A DNA stretch of 64,000 nt from Acanthococcus lagerstroemiae (Eukaryota; Arthropoda; Insecta; Hemiptera; Eriococcidae): contig CM063110.1 of NCBI GenBank assembly GCA_031841125.1, positions 59,061,946 to 59,125,945 of the forward strand. Reading direction: 5' to 3'. Under the pieces are notes generated by a model that searched no databases, had not been told where the DNA came from, and saw nothing but the letters and a program-made list of their open reading frames with translations. Shown here piece after piece: positions 33,981 through 45,512 of this stretch (position 1 is its first letter; every line of letters begins with the position of its first letter). Position numbers and translations under genes: made by a program.

Positions 33981-36035
33981 ATCTGGGGTTATATTTTCTC
34001 ATTCTAAGGTTCTATAGGGAGCTTATGTTGATTGGCAATAATTTAAACGTATTTTGCCTTTCGAGTAGTTAAATATCGCTGAATTCGTGAAAGGTCGTCT
34101 TTAAGTTTTTATACTATCACATCTTAGTTCTGAAAGGTTTTAATATGTAGTGATATCTATGTTTCAACATATTATCTTGAAAATAGTTGACCGAAAGGGT
34201 GATTTCAGTTGCTCATTTCAAGTTTGCAATATTTTTATTCACCGTCTTTTACCATAACCATGCTTAAAATGTCTGCCCATAGATGAGATGGTAGGCTCAA
34301 CACGAACTTAGCTTTGAATTTAGGAACCCAAATCACCCTGTATTCAACTATCTGCAACTTTATGTAAGTTGAAATTATTATTACTTGAAATTAACCATCA
34401 TGGGGAGCTCGAGGGCAAAAAGATAGGTTCAAAATGGCCTCGAGTTGGATTCAGGAACCAAAGTACCTAGTTCCCAAACGATGAGTAAGAGAATTTTTTG
34501 GTTGATGCCAGTCAAATCTGGTGGAGGTCAAACGAAAAAAATAAAAGCCAATGTTTTGTTCCGTAAAAATTTCAACCCCCTCGTAGCTCAGGTTGCACTT
34601 TATTTTTTCGTAAATTTTGCAAAACTTTTTTTTTTTTTAAATTAGAACTAAACTAGAGGTGTATATTTTGAAATTTAGAAGTTATAAGGATTACCCTTAT
34701 ACAATTTGTTGAATGCTGACTTTTCACCCGTTGGAGGAGGTGACCCACCTTCGACTCGGTTCATAAGACCTTGAATCTCCCGTTTTACAAAAATAAATTA
34801 ATAATTCTCAGTATTAAATTGTAAATTAACAACTCCTAACGTTTTGAAAATATTCAGTAATACTGAAAAGGTGTTCCCGACAGTATCACCAACATTATGG
34901 AATAAAAAATATTAGAATATGTGCTTTAATCTCCGGTAACTGATTTTTAGACAAATGCTTAAAGTAGGAATCGGAAAGTACTTCGACTTGGCTCCGGCTC
35001 CGAAGAAAATTTGAATTTTGTTCTGACCATGGCTAAAATTTGTGAAAATTGCTCCCGTTTCCATTCCAATAATTTTCTCCCGGCTTTGGCTCCGCTTCTG
35101 GCTCCCACAAATAATGTTCACTGGGCTCTGACTCTTCAGTTCTAGCTCTGACACACAATTCTTGATGGCTCTGCTTTCGCTCCGATTAAGAATGAGATTC
35201 CGGCTCCGGTCATCTTTAGGGGAAAGGAGGGGTACAGGGGAAGTGAATGGGGAAAAAGAGAAAAGGGAAAGGGGGTTGAAGGGATGGCTCTGTCTCCTGT
35301 AAAATTCTAAACCCGCATTCATGCTTAAACAAAACAAAATTTTTGTAAATTTCAGTCATTTATTTCTTCTTCTTCTTCTTCTATTTTTTTTTTTATGTTT
35401 GAAATTTCATTTACTTCTGAGACACTTTAATGGTGATGGCCTTATCGTTTTTGGCGAGGACATTTCGAAGCAATAAGCAGTTCCCTGAAAGATTCTTGTA
35501 AGAAACCCACGTTCGACGGGGCTCTTATATTCTTCAAAAATTCTGAAATATCATCAGGCAGTAGTTTTAAAATAAAAATGAAACATCTGGGAGAGAGGAA
35601 TTCCAATGAATTCCATGAACTCCTTTATAAAATTTGAAAATTCGGCGTCGCGGAGGCCTACCGTCTATATATTTTTTGGCACCTGTTAGCAATCAAGGGA
35701 CGGGACCTGAGAAAAGTCGCAAAATAAGAGACACCATTATACACAGGAGGGATCCCAATTTTCCCCGGAATAACTTCCTTACCGACATTATTTTTTATCC
35801 ATGAGAATTTTTTAGTTTCCCGCCCATTTTTCCTGATACCCCACATAGATGTGTTTTTATGTTTGGTTCCATTCTTATGAAATTCGACGTGGAGACATTT
35901 GTTTGCTGTATCTTTATTTTGTATTTGTGATATTCTGAGAAAGAAACATTTTTGTTTGGGATAAGAAGATGAAAAATTTAATGGAGACTGAGATAGGCTT
36001 TTATAATGATGATATGAACCCCCACCTCCATTCCA
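33981..36035. other. Intron sequence, GGCTCC-type low-complexity tract inside
   Basis: Between 34960 and 35240 the plus strand is rich in GGCTCCGGCTCCG-like and GCTCTG words, and this accounts for a 141-codon minus-strand open frame there. A 130-codon minus-strand open frame at 35658-36050 matches nothing I know. No gene is supported. Confidence 0.45.
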
Positions 36036-36324
36036 ATATATAAGCATCACATCATACCACTTTTGGTCCTGATTTTAGGAGTCCTTGTACCGGAGGAAGC
36101 ATTATAGTACACTCAATGGACATTTTCCCGAGACGGACATTTCCCTGAATGGACATATAAATATTTAGACCATTTTAAACGAATCGAATTCCGCTTAAAA
36201 TGGTCGAAAATATTAATTGTTTGGTCCATTCCGGACAATGTCTCTTGAGTGCGCTGTAAAGCTTCCTCGGGTGTAAGGCCTGCTAAAATCTGGACCAAAA
36301 GTGGTATGAAGTGACGCTTATATT
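36036..36324. mobile_element. Foldback element, arms about 75 bp
   Basis: The left arm (ATATAAGCATCAC, CATACCACTTTTGGTCC, GATTTTAG, GAGGAAGC) is matched by the complement of the right arm (GGACCAAAAGTGGTATGA, GTGACGCTTATAT) over 36036-36114 against 36247-36324, with few mismatches. A second, inner inverted pair surrounds 36150-36220 (GACCATTTTAAACG against CGCTTAAAATGGTC). The whole can fold into one long hairpin. It is either a foldback MITE or a hairpin-RNA source. Confidence 0.7.
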
Positions 36325-38770
36325 ACTCTCCCCTGTCCAGGAAAAAAGTTTTCTGTTCAATTTGCCAGTTATGAACAGTGTCGAAACCACTGACCTCATG
36401 TCCTCCTTGACGAATCATATATGGAAGTTCGTGGAGTAGGTCCGTTCACAAAAGGGAAGGATACATTTTAAGCAAAATTATTGCACTTTTGTAAAACGAA
36501 TTCTCATTCTCATTAAACGAAAATGACTCCAATTTAAAGATGAAAAAACGAGAGCCACATTACGATTAGAATAATTTCTTATTCCCTCTGTAGTGAGTCG
36601 AATGAATGCGATTTTAGTTTTTTGCAAGGAGTTGTATTTTACAGAGGCAAATTTTACAAAGACATGCCTGATTATACATTCTTGTACTTTGATTGTCGAA
36701 GGAATTTGAGAGCTGCTGTGGGCGCAGCCCTCGATAGCTGCCTCAGCTCGACGAGGTCGAACTTACCTCGATTTTTGTACCTTAATATTTTGCCAATCGT
36801 TTACAAGGAGGCGAATTAATTCGCAAACTACATCGAAGCGTGACGGGCACGTAATTTGTGAATTGACGAAGGATCAAAGGCTCGACGAGGCAAAATAAAA
36901 GATAAGGTCGAGTGTAGAAAATAGCGTGCACTGGCCTAGAATACTTTAATTAGTGAGGTATAACGAATAAGAAGCGGCAAAACCGAACAAGGGAAAAAAG
37001 TTCGATTAATTAAAGGTAATACGGGTAATTGGACACGGCGGTGGCTGTTCGACGGCGTTCTTAGCACAGGTTTTAGATCGCTGTCTGCTGATGCAAAAAA
37101 ACAGAAAAGAAAAGCCGGGAAAAAAAAAAAGAACACAGACGCGGGGGAAAAGATCAAGTTCCAAGACAAAACTGTCATATCTGTTTTCGAAAACGCCGAC
37201 GGAATACTGATGATCGAGTTCGAGTGGGAAAAAAGTTTACGACATTTGTACCTCAGTGTTGTAAATAAATGATAGATTGGCATGAAATTTGGTTTACAAA
37301 TCGATGTCTGCAGGCTTTAGAATGGTCGCAATTTCGAATACAGTGTATGGAAAGTAGTTACTTTCTTTCTTATTTTTTTTTCTTCTTTCGCGAAAAAAAG
37401 ATGGGCCTGTGAGTGGGAAGGAAATACGAGTAAGTACAAAAAAATTTGAGTAGCTAACCCGTCTGAAATTCGAATTTCGCGGGAACTGTTTTAGGATGAT
37501 GAAAGTTTTTTATTTTCTGTCTTCTCTGTAGCGGCTCTCTCTCTCTCTCTCTCTCTATTTCTCTTTCTATTCACTTCTTTTCGGAATTCTCGGTCTTGAA
37601 TCACTATACTTAGGCATAAAAATCTTAGAAGTGAGCTTGGCCAGCTTAAAAGGGGTGGCGATCGGGAAATACTACCACCCCATAATCGTCCAGCATGAAA
37701 TTTTTCAAAAATTGAAATAATATTACTCGCTTTGTTCGTAAATGAGGGTTCGTGTAATACTTTTAAGAGTTAACACCATGAAATCTAACCCTGCAGAAGA
37801 ATGCTGGTACCGAGTCTGCGAGTAAGAACTGTTCGGATCGGCTGACATCAGAAACTTGAGTGGATGGAGCCCGAAGGAAAATTGGAGAATCTATCACGGT
37901 CGGGTTGGTGGTTACGGGCACAAATTGATGGTTTTATTTCAAAAACGGGCGATTTATCCTAAGTAGATAATTTTGGGAAAATAAAATCGACCACAAAAAT
38001 CAACAGACAGACAAGACTCCGCATCTAGCAGAAGGCAGGGCACACCAAACTTACCATACGGTAGTTCTCATGCCATATCAAACGTAATCTAGTCTTAGGG
38101 TTCTCATTCGTAAGATAAATATGAAATGTGAAGCACTCACAGTGGACTAAACGCCGAAAATCTTTTGCAAGTATACCTACTACTTAAATGAAAAAGGTAC
38201 ATTTTATTTCAAAAATGTAACCTTTAATTTTCACCTGAACTAAAATGAATCTAGTGAAATTAGTATTTGAACTGGAAAAAATTGCGATCAGAGGTTCCTT
38301 TGCGAATTATTGTGCGGACCTGCTCACTGAATGGCTCACACGAAATTCATCCCCAACCTGTGTGCGTTTTCCACCGTGGTATTAAATGTGCCCTCTTCGT
38401 CAGTTTTTTAAAATAAATAACGCGTAAAGTATGAGAGATAAATGAAATAGTTGGTTCATCGAATGGAAAATATGCTCTTCTAAATTCCTTACAAAATGAT
38501 AAGTACCAAATATGACGCCTTTGACTCAAAGGGAGCATCACAGGGATCCACTAAAAAGTGCGTTATTTTTTTCGTTTCTTTTTTACTAAGTAAATGGAAA
38601 ATTATACGAATAAGGGAAACATTCATTCTACTAAAATATTCTGTTTAAAAACTCCCTACAATACAATTACAAATATACTGCCCCTAACCTATTGCTAATT
38701 ACCACAGGGGACCACCAAGGAAGGACGCTTTTGCCGAAATAGTTCATAAGTTGTAAGACCTCTAAAATAT
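36325..38770. other. Intron sequence, CT microsatellite and CpG-rich patch
   Basis: A (CT)11 tract lies at 37535-37556. The stretch 36700-37260 is somewhat richer in CpG, with unique sequence. No gene was seen. Confidence 0.45.
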
Positions 38771-38775
38771 ACTCG

Positions 38776-39690
38776 TATATAAAAGTGTTTGTTTGTGTAT
38801 TTGATCGAGGTTGACGGGTGACGTACTTTCTGGATGTGTTTGTATGAACTCTGAATAGCTTTTAGGCTATAAACAATTTTGGCAGCCTTATTAGAAGGGG
38901 AGCCGCAAAATTTTGCCCCTCTGGACCCCTTATTGTTTTTGACATGTCTCTAATATGTTAAAGTGTTTGTTTATATGTTTGTTCGAGATTGGCGAGTGAA
39001 CCGTAAGAGCGGGGGGGGGGGTCGTACTTTCTGGATGTGTTTGTATGAACTCTGAATAGGTTTTAGACTAGAAAAAATATCAGTACCCTTATTAGAATGG
39101 GGGCGGGAGCTCAAAATGTTGCCCCTTTTGACCTTATTTTTTCGCCTTGTTTTTAAATAGTATATGGAAGTGTTTGCTTGCGTGTTTATTCGAGATTAGC
39201 GGGTATAAACCGTAAGCGCTGAGGGGTTCGTACTTTCTGGATGTGTTCGTATGAACTCGGAATACGTTTTAGGCTATAAACAATTTCAATACCCTTATTA
39301 GAATGGGACAAAATTTTGCCCCCCTTTGGACCCCTTTATTTTCTCGACTTGGTCATTTCGAAATGAGTGTTTTACATTGAACTTCTTCATATTATATTGA
39401 ACTTTGGTGGCTGTAACTGCCTCGTTTCAGAAATTATTAAGAGTTAGAAATCTCTAATGTCTAATATATATAAAATTGTTTATTTGTCTCTGCCCCTTTC
39501 GGCGGATCCAGGGGCGTTAGAAATATGGTATCCACCCCTTTTGGCCATCACTGACTCTAAATTCAAAATTACATGCAACTTTGTTCGGAGTCCCCCTTTC
39601 TTCCTGCTCTGTAGGGGTTCTGAGGATGCTGATGGAAAGCGTCTGGTTCGGCGCTGTGGTAGGTCCAGGGGATCTGATAGTATTTACATA
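38776..39690 (+). repeat. Dispersed repeat family B, copy 2, with internal tandem units
   Basis: Three successive units begin AAAGTGTTTGTTTGTG, AAAGTGTTTGTTTATATG and GGAAGTGTTTGCTTGCGTG near 38782, 38960 and 39168. Each carries TTCGAGATTGGCG-type, TACTTTCTGGATGTG and CCTTATTAGAA blocks. A fourth start at 39472 leads into the GGCGGATCCAGGGGCGTTAG block also found at 10110. Copy 1 at 9781-10300 has only one full unit, so the units expanded here. Confidence 0.7.
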
Positions 39691-39918
39691 AGTGTGATGA
39701 AAACAGGAACCTTATTTTTTGGTGGCTCCCCCTATAGTGATTTCCATTGTATATATCATTTTATAGGAAATTGTACCCAGAATCTCTTGTCCGATAAATT
39801 TGCCTCGTATTTTGCATACTTTTCTTTCAATTCGACGAAAAAAGAAACTTATTTTTTGAGAGATTTTTTGTAGCGCTCCTCTTCGAATGAAGGGAATCAT
39901 GTTTGGTATCATTCTGCA

Positions 39919-40067
39919 TAGTGACGTAGCGTCGGGGGGGGGGCCTCCAATATTTTTACATAGTCCCCTAATATTGGCGATTATAAAAAATACATCAATT
40001 TTCGAATTTTTCTCCCTTGAAAACCTTATTGTGTCCCCCCTTTGGGAAACCCCTAGCTACGCCACTG
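39919..40067. mobile_element. hAT-type MITE of the CAGTGGYGTAGC family
   Basis: The ends TAGTGACGTAGC and GCTACGCCACTG are inverted repeats. The flanks ATTCTGCA (left) and GTTCTGTT (right) agree at five of eight positions, a possible eroded duplication. The interior (CATAGTCCCCTAATATTGGC, CTCCCTTGAAAACCTTATTG) closely matches the element at 62678-62956. Confidence 0.7.
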
Positions 40068-40920
40068 GTTCTGTTGGGAAATTTTGTAGTATATGAACTA
40101 CTGATTTATTGTAACCAACTTTTCAAATGTACGCTGGCTTGGAAATACTGGATCTGGAGGGAAGAAGCTCGCTGCAAAAAATTCTGCAAGACCTGAGGTA
40201 AATAACTGGGTAAATGGTATGGCTGGAATAGCTTAAGTGTGTAAATGTTTGTGTTATATATTTGGGTATGTTTGGTTATACATGCATGAATCAGTTTGTG
40301 TGGATGCTCGTGTGTAAGGGTGTGTGTATGAATGTTGCCATTGGTAAGAGAAATTCCCCCCCCCCCCATAATATTGTCAAGTTTAACGCTTCAATAGTTT
40401 TTGTTTCTCTCCCCCCTCTCTCTCTCCTTTCTTCATTTAGTTCTCAAGCTAAATTATTTGTTTGTAATGTTACTCCCCTGCCACCAATCTATGTTTTACC
40501 TGTTGGCAGGAAAGGGTAAAATGTTTGAAAATAAATAAATACATAATATATTCCTCATGCTGTTCGAGTAATTTTTTTTTAAATTGACATACACATTTAC
40601 CACCGTGGTGGAAAATACACACGGGTTAGGGAACATGGGTCTTATGTGGATCATTCAGAAAGCCAGTTCGCCCAATATTCCGCAAAGAAGTGTTTTATCG
40701 CAATTTTTTCCGATTTAGGCTTGATTCGATGCTAATTTGACTGTACTAAATGGATTTATTTTTATACGTTATTAACAAACTGTACCAATCCTACTTGGTG
40801 TCCTGTTTTGACATGACACGGATACCTATGTCTTATCGCTCGCCCTCAAAGAAAACTGCATGTCACAATTCACCGACCGACATGACGGACATCAAGAAGA
40901 GGTTGCCGTTGATTTTGGTC
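40068..40920. other. Intron sequence, nothing supported
   Basis: TG-rich and C-run low-complexity tracts near 40220-40330 and 40360, with no gene and no clear repeat boundary. Confidence 0.45.
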
Positions 40921-40921
40921 T

Positions 40922-42078
40922 CTTATTGATTGATTGATTGATTTGATTTATTAGGTCCTCGCCCACTGAGCCTAAGCTCGTTTCGGGTTCGGCATAATAT
41001 TTTGTTACAATATAGCTGGTTACTTAATATATGTACATGAAAAAAAAAAAGAGAAAAGAAATATATAACTAAAGAAAATGAGATTAGAAAAAAGGAAACT
41101 CAAGTACAAACTGCTACTTAGAATCTAAATAAAGTTTGTATCCCGAGACTTTGAAACCCCCCACCCCCTACCGTAAGCCATACCCTTTCTTACTCCTTAC
41201 CTTAAAAGTATACCCACCTAGTGTCTATATAATTTTCTGGTCCCGTAGTAGGAGGTTTAGTTTTCTTTTTATAATGTGTGTGTTTCGATTTGTTGCCTGG
41301 ATTATTTCGATTTTTTCATTTTCGGGAAGACTGTTGAAGTATTTTGTGCCTTGATATATATAGTTGTGTTGTCCCGCTACTGTATTTTTTTTTTGGAACT
41401 CTTATATTGTATGCATTTTTTCTGGTTTTGATTGCTGAATTTCCCGGTAAGCGGATCCCTCCTGTCGTTTTCATATACAGTAGTGTATTTCTTATATATA
41501 GCTGATCCAAACTAAGTAAATTCGTTTTTTCGAATACTTCAGCTGTCGGCGTTTTCGGGTCGAAGCAAAATAAGATTTTTATGATTTTCTTTTGCAATAT
41601 TTTTATTTTGTGTAAGGTTGTTTGATACGCACTTCCCCAACCTATTATACCATAAGTAAGACTTGATTGTATCAGTGCGTAATACACGTTGTATTTTATT
41701 GTAGTGTTTGTTATATTTTTGATCCTCCACATAAAATATATTAGCTTTCTTAACTTAGTCGCCAGATTATTTATGTGATTTTTCCAACTTAAATTTTTAT
41801 CAATGGTTATTCCCAAATATCTGATTTCGTCCGCTCTGCTAATTTTTAGACAGTTACAGATAATATTTTTTTGGCATGTGGTTTTATGTATTGTTATGTG
41901 TGCTTTTAATTCACATCTATTTTGGGAGCTGACAGCTATAAATTTAGTTTTTTCGGCGTTCAGGAAGAGGGAATTTTTATTTAGCCATATTTTTATTTTT
42001 CCTAACTCACAACCTGCTTTTTCGTAAACTTTTTCCCAGCTTTCATCTTCAATAATCATCGCAGTGTCATCTGCTTAT
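40922..42078 (-). mobile_element. 5'-truncated LINE (CR1/L2/Jockey-like) with AATC-type tail
   Basis: On the minus strand an open frame starts right at the catalytic motif (ADDTAMIIED) near 42075. It runs to 41316, about 250 codons: LNKNSLFLNAEKTKFIAVSS, EIRYLGITIDKNLSWKNHI, LIQSSLTYGIIGWGSA. This is the RT palm end, thumb and C-terminal region of Jockey/CR1/L2-type LINEs. The frame is intact, so the insertion is fairly young. The 3' end is a short (AATC)n run at 40924-40948. Everything upstream of the ADD motif is missing. Confidence 0.8.
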
Positions 42079-42354
42079 TACCGCAGAGTTTCACTGTGCG
42101 CCTTGTTGTGGCAGAGTTTCATTTCCTGAAGATTTTCTTGAATTCATTTGCAGTTATTGTCGACGGTTAATCGACGTCGACATTCCTAATATGTTGACTG
42201 AATGCGTGGAACGTTTTCCATAGCTATAAGACATGTCCATGTAGCGATGTATCTGTCTGCAGTATAGACACTCGTCACCAGTTTACTGACGATAATTTTT
42301 TCATAAAAATTTCTCGTTTTTCGTTATCACAGACACCAAGTTAAATATTCCAAT

Positions 42355-43235
42355 TCGTGTGGCCCGTCTTAACTCGGTGGAGCGTATGACAATGCTCGCA
42401 TGCCAAAGTAGCTTCCCAGATACCGCAACTTTGGCCTCGGAAACTACGCTTTCAAGTATCACATCGGCGATCAGAGAGGCCGCTTTGAGACTGGCCCGGA
42501 CACCACCTCTCCGTGATTCAAATTCGCGCTGTTCTGCCACGGCTACTATAGGATCCCCCACTGACCGAAGCAGCGCTCAGCCAGCGTTAATTTGGAATTA
42601 GAGTAACCTACAGCCGGACCGCGCTTCCTTCACCCCTAATCTCTTGTCTTGGTACGTGTGACGACGTAGGATGGTGGTGATGGCGGGGTGAACCCTGTCG
42701 AAGGCGGGAATCAGCGATAACTGGAACAGCTCTATGATGGTACAGAGTTGTGTCGAGTGTGAGCCGAGTTCTGTTCGTCGGTCCTCTACCTCGACCATTC
42801 CATCTCCATCTTCTTCCTCATGATGGGCGAGACAAAGACTGACCCTCGGTTCCATTCGCTTTCACCCTTACGCATTTCTGGAACCAATGTATCGGGTTTG
42901 AGACAGTCGATCACGCTGTCGCCGTTGTCGTCGTCGCCGGGATAGATCGTTGTTACCGCTCCACATCTCTCCTGCTTCCAAATCTCACACTCGAACAGGG
43001 TGTCGCTTCTCGATCACAGTGCCTGCACACGGAGCTCGGCGCTAAGTCCCGAAGTACCGGTGGCTGCTCAAGACTTGGGTCAGGTGGAAGTTCAGTTCTT
43101 CACGGGCCTTGCCTGTCCACTGATCGAGGGTGCATCGCTTTCGTTATTGGGCTGATCGCCGATTTCGGCTCTATTCAACAACCGTCGAAGTAACTCCGAA
43201 TGATGGGAACGAGGTAGCCAATTACCCGCACTAAC
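42355..43235 (-). mobile_element. R1-like LINE, 3' part, left flank of EcK gene
   Basis: On the minus strand, from high to low coordinate: a short RT-domain piece (43235-43150, matching the piece at 48524-48620), a jump over the middle of the ORF, the C-terminal zinc-knuckle region (43080-42780), and the 3' UTR ending near 42360 (CAATGCTCGCATGCC on the plus strand). Frameshifts and an internal deletion make it dead. The RT piece directly abuts the upstream sequence shared by the two EcK copies. Confidence 0.7.
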
Positions 43236-43886
43236 CTAAACGCCGTAGATCAACAAATGGTCGAAATTGTTATTCAGTCGTATCGCTACGGCCCTTCTAG
43301 TGCTGACAAACCGTATTCATTTCAAATCTATGCCATACCTCCTATGCCCAAAAAGATCTAGCGTGTGACAAAATAGATCGGACCTGGTCCGTACCACTTG
43401 TGCGATAGATAGTATACATGTACGTACATCTAATAAGCTTGAAATTTGTAATGTGAAATTACTTTTATTTATTTATTAATTAATTTTGTCGTATCATTCG
43501 CGTATTGTTATCATTTTCACCTGGGACGAACGTGATCACAGTAAGCGGATTTCACTGTAATTGAATTCAATCACAATTCAAATAGTCTTATCAATATGAA
43601 CATACATATATGTAGTTCCACATTTAAGTATTTGACATATATCTAGTGCAACTTATTTGAGTACTGATAACCTGAACGTTCTTGGTAATCAACTTAATGC
43701 TTCAATATTATGGTGTTTTGCAGTGCGTTCAAGTAGGTACTTAAAGTTTTCGCAATATTGCGGTATTTTTTCTGTTTGAAACCTGATTTTTTTTGCTGCA
43801 TTCATATGTTTGCTATATCGGACCCATCAGCTTCGCATGCCTACATTTATAATCAGCCAGTCTGAATCGTCGGATTACCTCACGCA
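43236..43886 (+). promoter_or_regulatory. Upstream region shared by both EcK copies (likely promoter/5' UTR)
   Basis: About 640 bp upstream of the start codon is nearly the same as 48978-49620 upstream of the second copy, so regulatory sequence was duplicated with the gene. No TATA box or initiator can be named with confidence. Confidence 0.5.
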
Positions 43887-45143
43887 ATGATGGATGCTGT
43901 AATTGACTACGCTCTCCGGGCATTCTTGGCTGCTCGTAAGGATATATTCGGCGAGGAAGCTTCATTTCTGCATTTAAAATCCGATCAAAATTTTAACTCC
44001 TCCAGCGGTGGTAAGTCGAATTCTTTGTTCGGTCGAATAGTGTACAAAACTGAAAATGAAATTCGTCTGTCACAACCGCTAATATTGAAATGCACGTCAT
44101 CTGCGTCATTCATCTCAGCTATGTCTTCCGAATGCCTCGTAGGCTGTAACATGGAGTTCATCAACGAAATTATTTTTTACACCCAGCTATCGCCTTTCTT
44201 CTCATCTTTACGAGACATCAGTCATTTGTTCGCCAAATACTTCTTCAGCCATCTGAGCATAAGCCCAAATGTCTTCGAAGGCGTTATCATTTTCGAGAAT
44301 CTGCAAGCTGCTGGCTTCACGACTTGCAAAAAGATATCATTTCTCGACTACGATCATTTAGCGCTGATGATGAGAAAGCTCGGCGAATTTCACGCTTATT
44401 CTTACGAAGCCAGGAGGACACACTCGGATCACTTTTCGGCCTTGGTTAGTTCGGTCAGGGAGTCGAAATTATTTTATTACCAGATTACTGGCAACATGTC
44501 CGCCGTGAATCTGCGTAGAGTCGAATCGCTGAGGAATGATGATCGATACTCGTTCAAAGTAGCTGAACTTGAGAAGTTGATGAAGTCATCCACCGAGTTC
44601 ATCAAGAAAATTGTACGCGAGGGTGAAGCGAACCCCCTGGCAGTTTTGTGCCACGGAGAATATGCGCCCTTCAACATTTTATTCAAGTATGAAAATGACA
44701 AGCCCGTCGATCTAAAGATAGTCGATCTGGGGACGTGTAAACTAGCATCTCCAGTTGTCGATTTGGCTATGGTGCTATACCTGAATGCTGACCAGCGAAT
44801 GAGGGATAGTCACTGGGACGATCTCATTGGTGAGTACTACACAACACTAAAATATACGTTCCCAAGCAGTGAGGTGCCTTCAAAAGACAGCATTTTGGGT
44901 GAATTCAAAGGGAAAGCTGTAGCTGGTTTTTTTCTTGCTACATTTATTTTGGATTTATTGTTGGCGCTAGATAACAATTTGCCGACATTTCAAGATCTTC
45001 TTCCTGCGAACTATAAAGATTTTCCTCTATGTAACATTCCGTTAGAGGTGTTCATACAGACAAAGCTTATTTCCGGAGGACAATTGTGTACAGAAGCCTT
45101 AATGAATATTCTGAAAGACATGATAGATAGAGGATTTCTGTAG
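43887..45143 (+). CDS. Ecdysteroid-kinase-like (EcK/CHK-type) protein, single exon
   Basis: 418 codons, the usual length of the EcKinase family (small-molecule kinases related to choline and aminoglycoside kinases; ecdysteroids are one known substrate class). Motifs in order: a GGKSNSLFGRIVYK nucleotide-binding strand; LILKC with the likely ATP-binding Lys near residue 67; FINEIIFYTQLSPFF; KLGEFHAYSYEA; the catalytic loop LCHGEYAPFNILF near 253-265; then DLKIVDLGTCKLASPVVDLA, with the metal-binding Asp in DLG where DFQ is usual. The loop has Glu in HGE where the family nearly always has HGD. No signal peptide or membrane segment, so it is cytosolic. The start is the first of two adjacent ATGs. 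The gene is intronless, plus-strand, inside a TMTC intron. The substrate is unknown. Confidence 0.88.
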   Translation: MMDAVIDYALRAFLAARKDIFGEEASFLHLKSDQNFNSSSGGKSNSLFGRIVYKTENEIRLSQPLILKCTSSASFISAMSSECLVGCNMEFINEIIFYTQLSPFFSSLRDISHLFAKYFFSHLSISPNVFEGVIIFENLQAAGFTTCKKISFLDYDHLALMMRKLGEFHAYSYEARRTHSDHFSALVSSVRESKLFYYQITGNMSAVNLRRVESLRNDDRYSFKVAELEKLMKSSTEFIKKIVREGEANPLAVLCHGEYAPFNILFKYENDKPVDLKIVDLGTCKLASPVVDLAMVLYLNADQRMRDSHWDDLIGEYYTTLKYTFPSSEVPSKDSILGEFKGKAVAGFFLATFILDLLLALDNNLPTFQDLLPANYKDFPLCNIPLEVFIQTKLISGGQLCTEALMNILKDMIDRGFL

Positions 45144-45182
45144 ATGATTCAGTGTGAAACTGTCCTAAATTATTTAGTTTTA

Positions 45183-45188
45183 AATAAA
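45183..45188 (+). terminator. Polyadenylation signal AATAAA of EcK gene
   Basis: AATAAA lies about 40 bases after the stop codon. The second copy has the same signal at 50815-50820, so the 3' end was conserved. Confidence 0.6.
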
Positions 45189-45512
45189 ATATTGTATCGC
45201 AAACTTTTCTTTGTTCAATATTTCTGTAGTAACAGATATGGATCAAAGGAGTACATGTGCATTTAGGGCGGTTCTTATAAATTTGTTTTTTTTTTGGATC
45301 GATGGTTCCCGGCACTCAAGTTGTTGGACTTGACAGGAACATATTCACATGGCTTGCTGGAAGTGACTCGGAAACCCATAGGAGTATATATTGCATATCT
45401 ACTCGAAATAACAACTACTGCTAGGTGGAAATTTTCTTTGATGGCACCCCAAAAGATCGCATCTGAAAACTACTATTAAAATAGGATTCATCGACATCAA
45501 TCACCTAAAAAC

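Noticed and set aside
34912..35337. 141-codon open frame (-)
   Set aside because: Lies in GGCTCC/GCTCTG low-complexity sequence that keeps frames open by composition.
35658..36050. 130-codon open frame (-)
   Set aside because: No recognisable domain; ends inside the foldback element arm.
42301..42561. 86-codon minus-strand open frame as a gene
   Set aside because: Falls in the non-coding 3' end of the R1-like fragment at 42355-43235.
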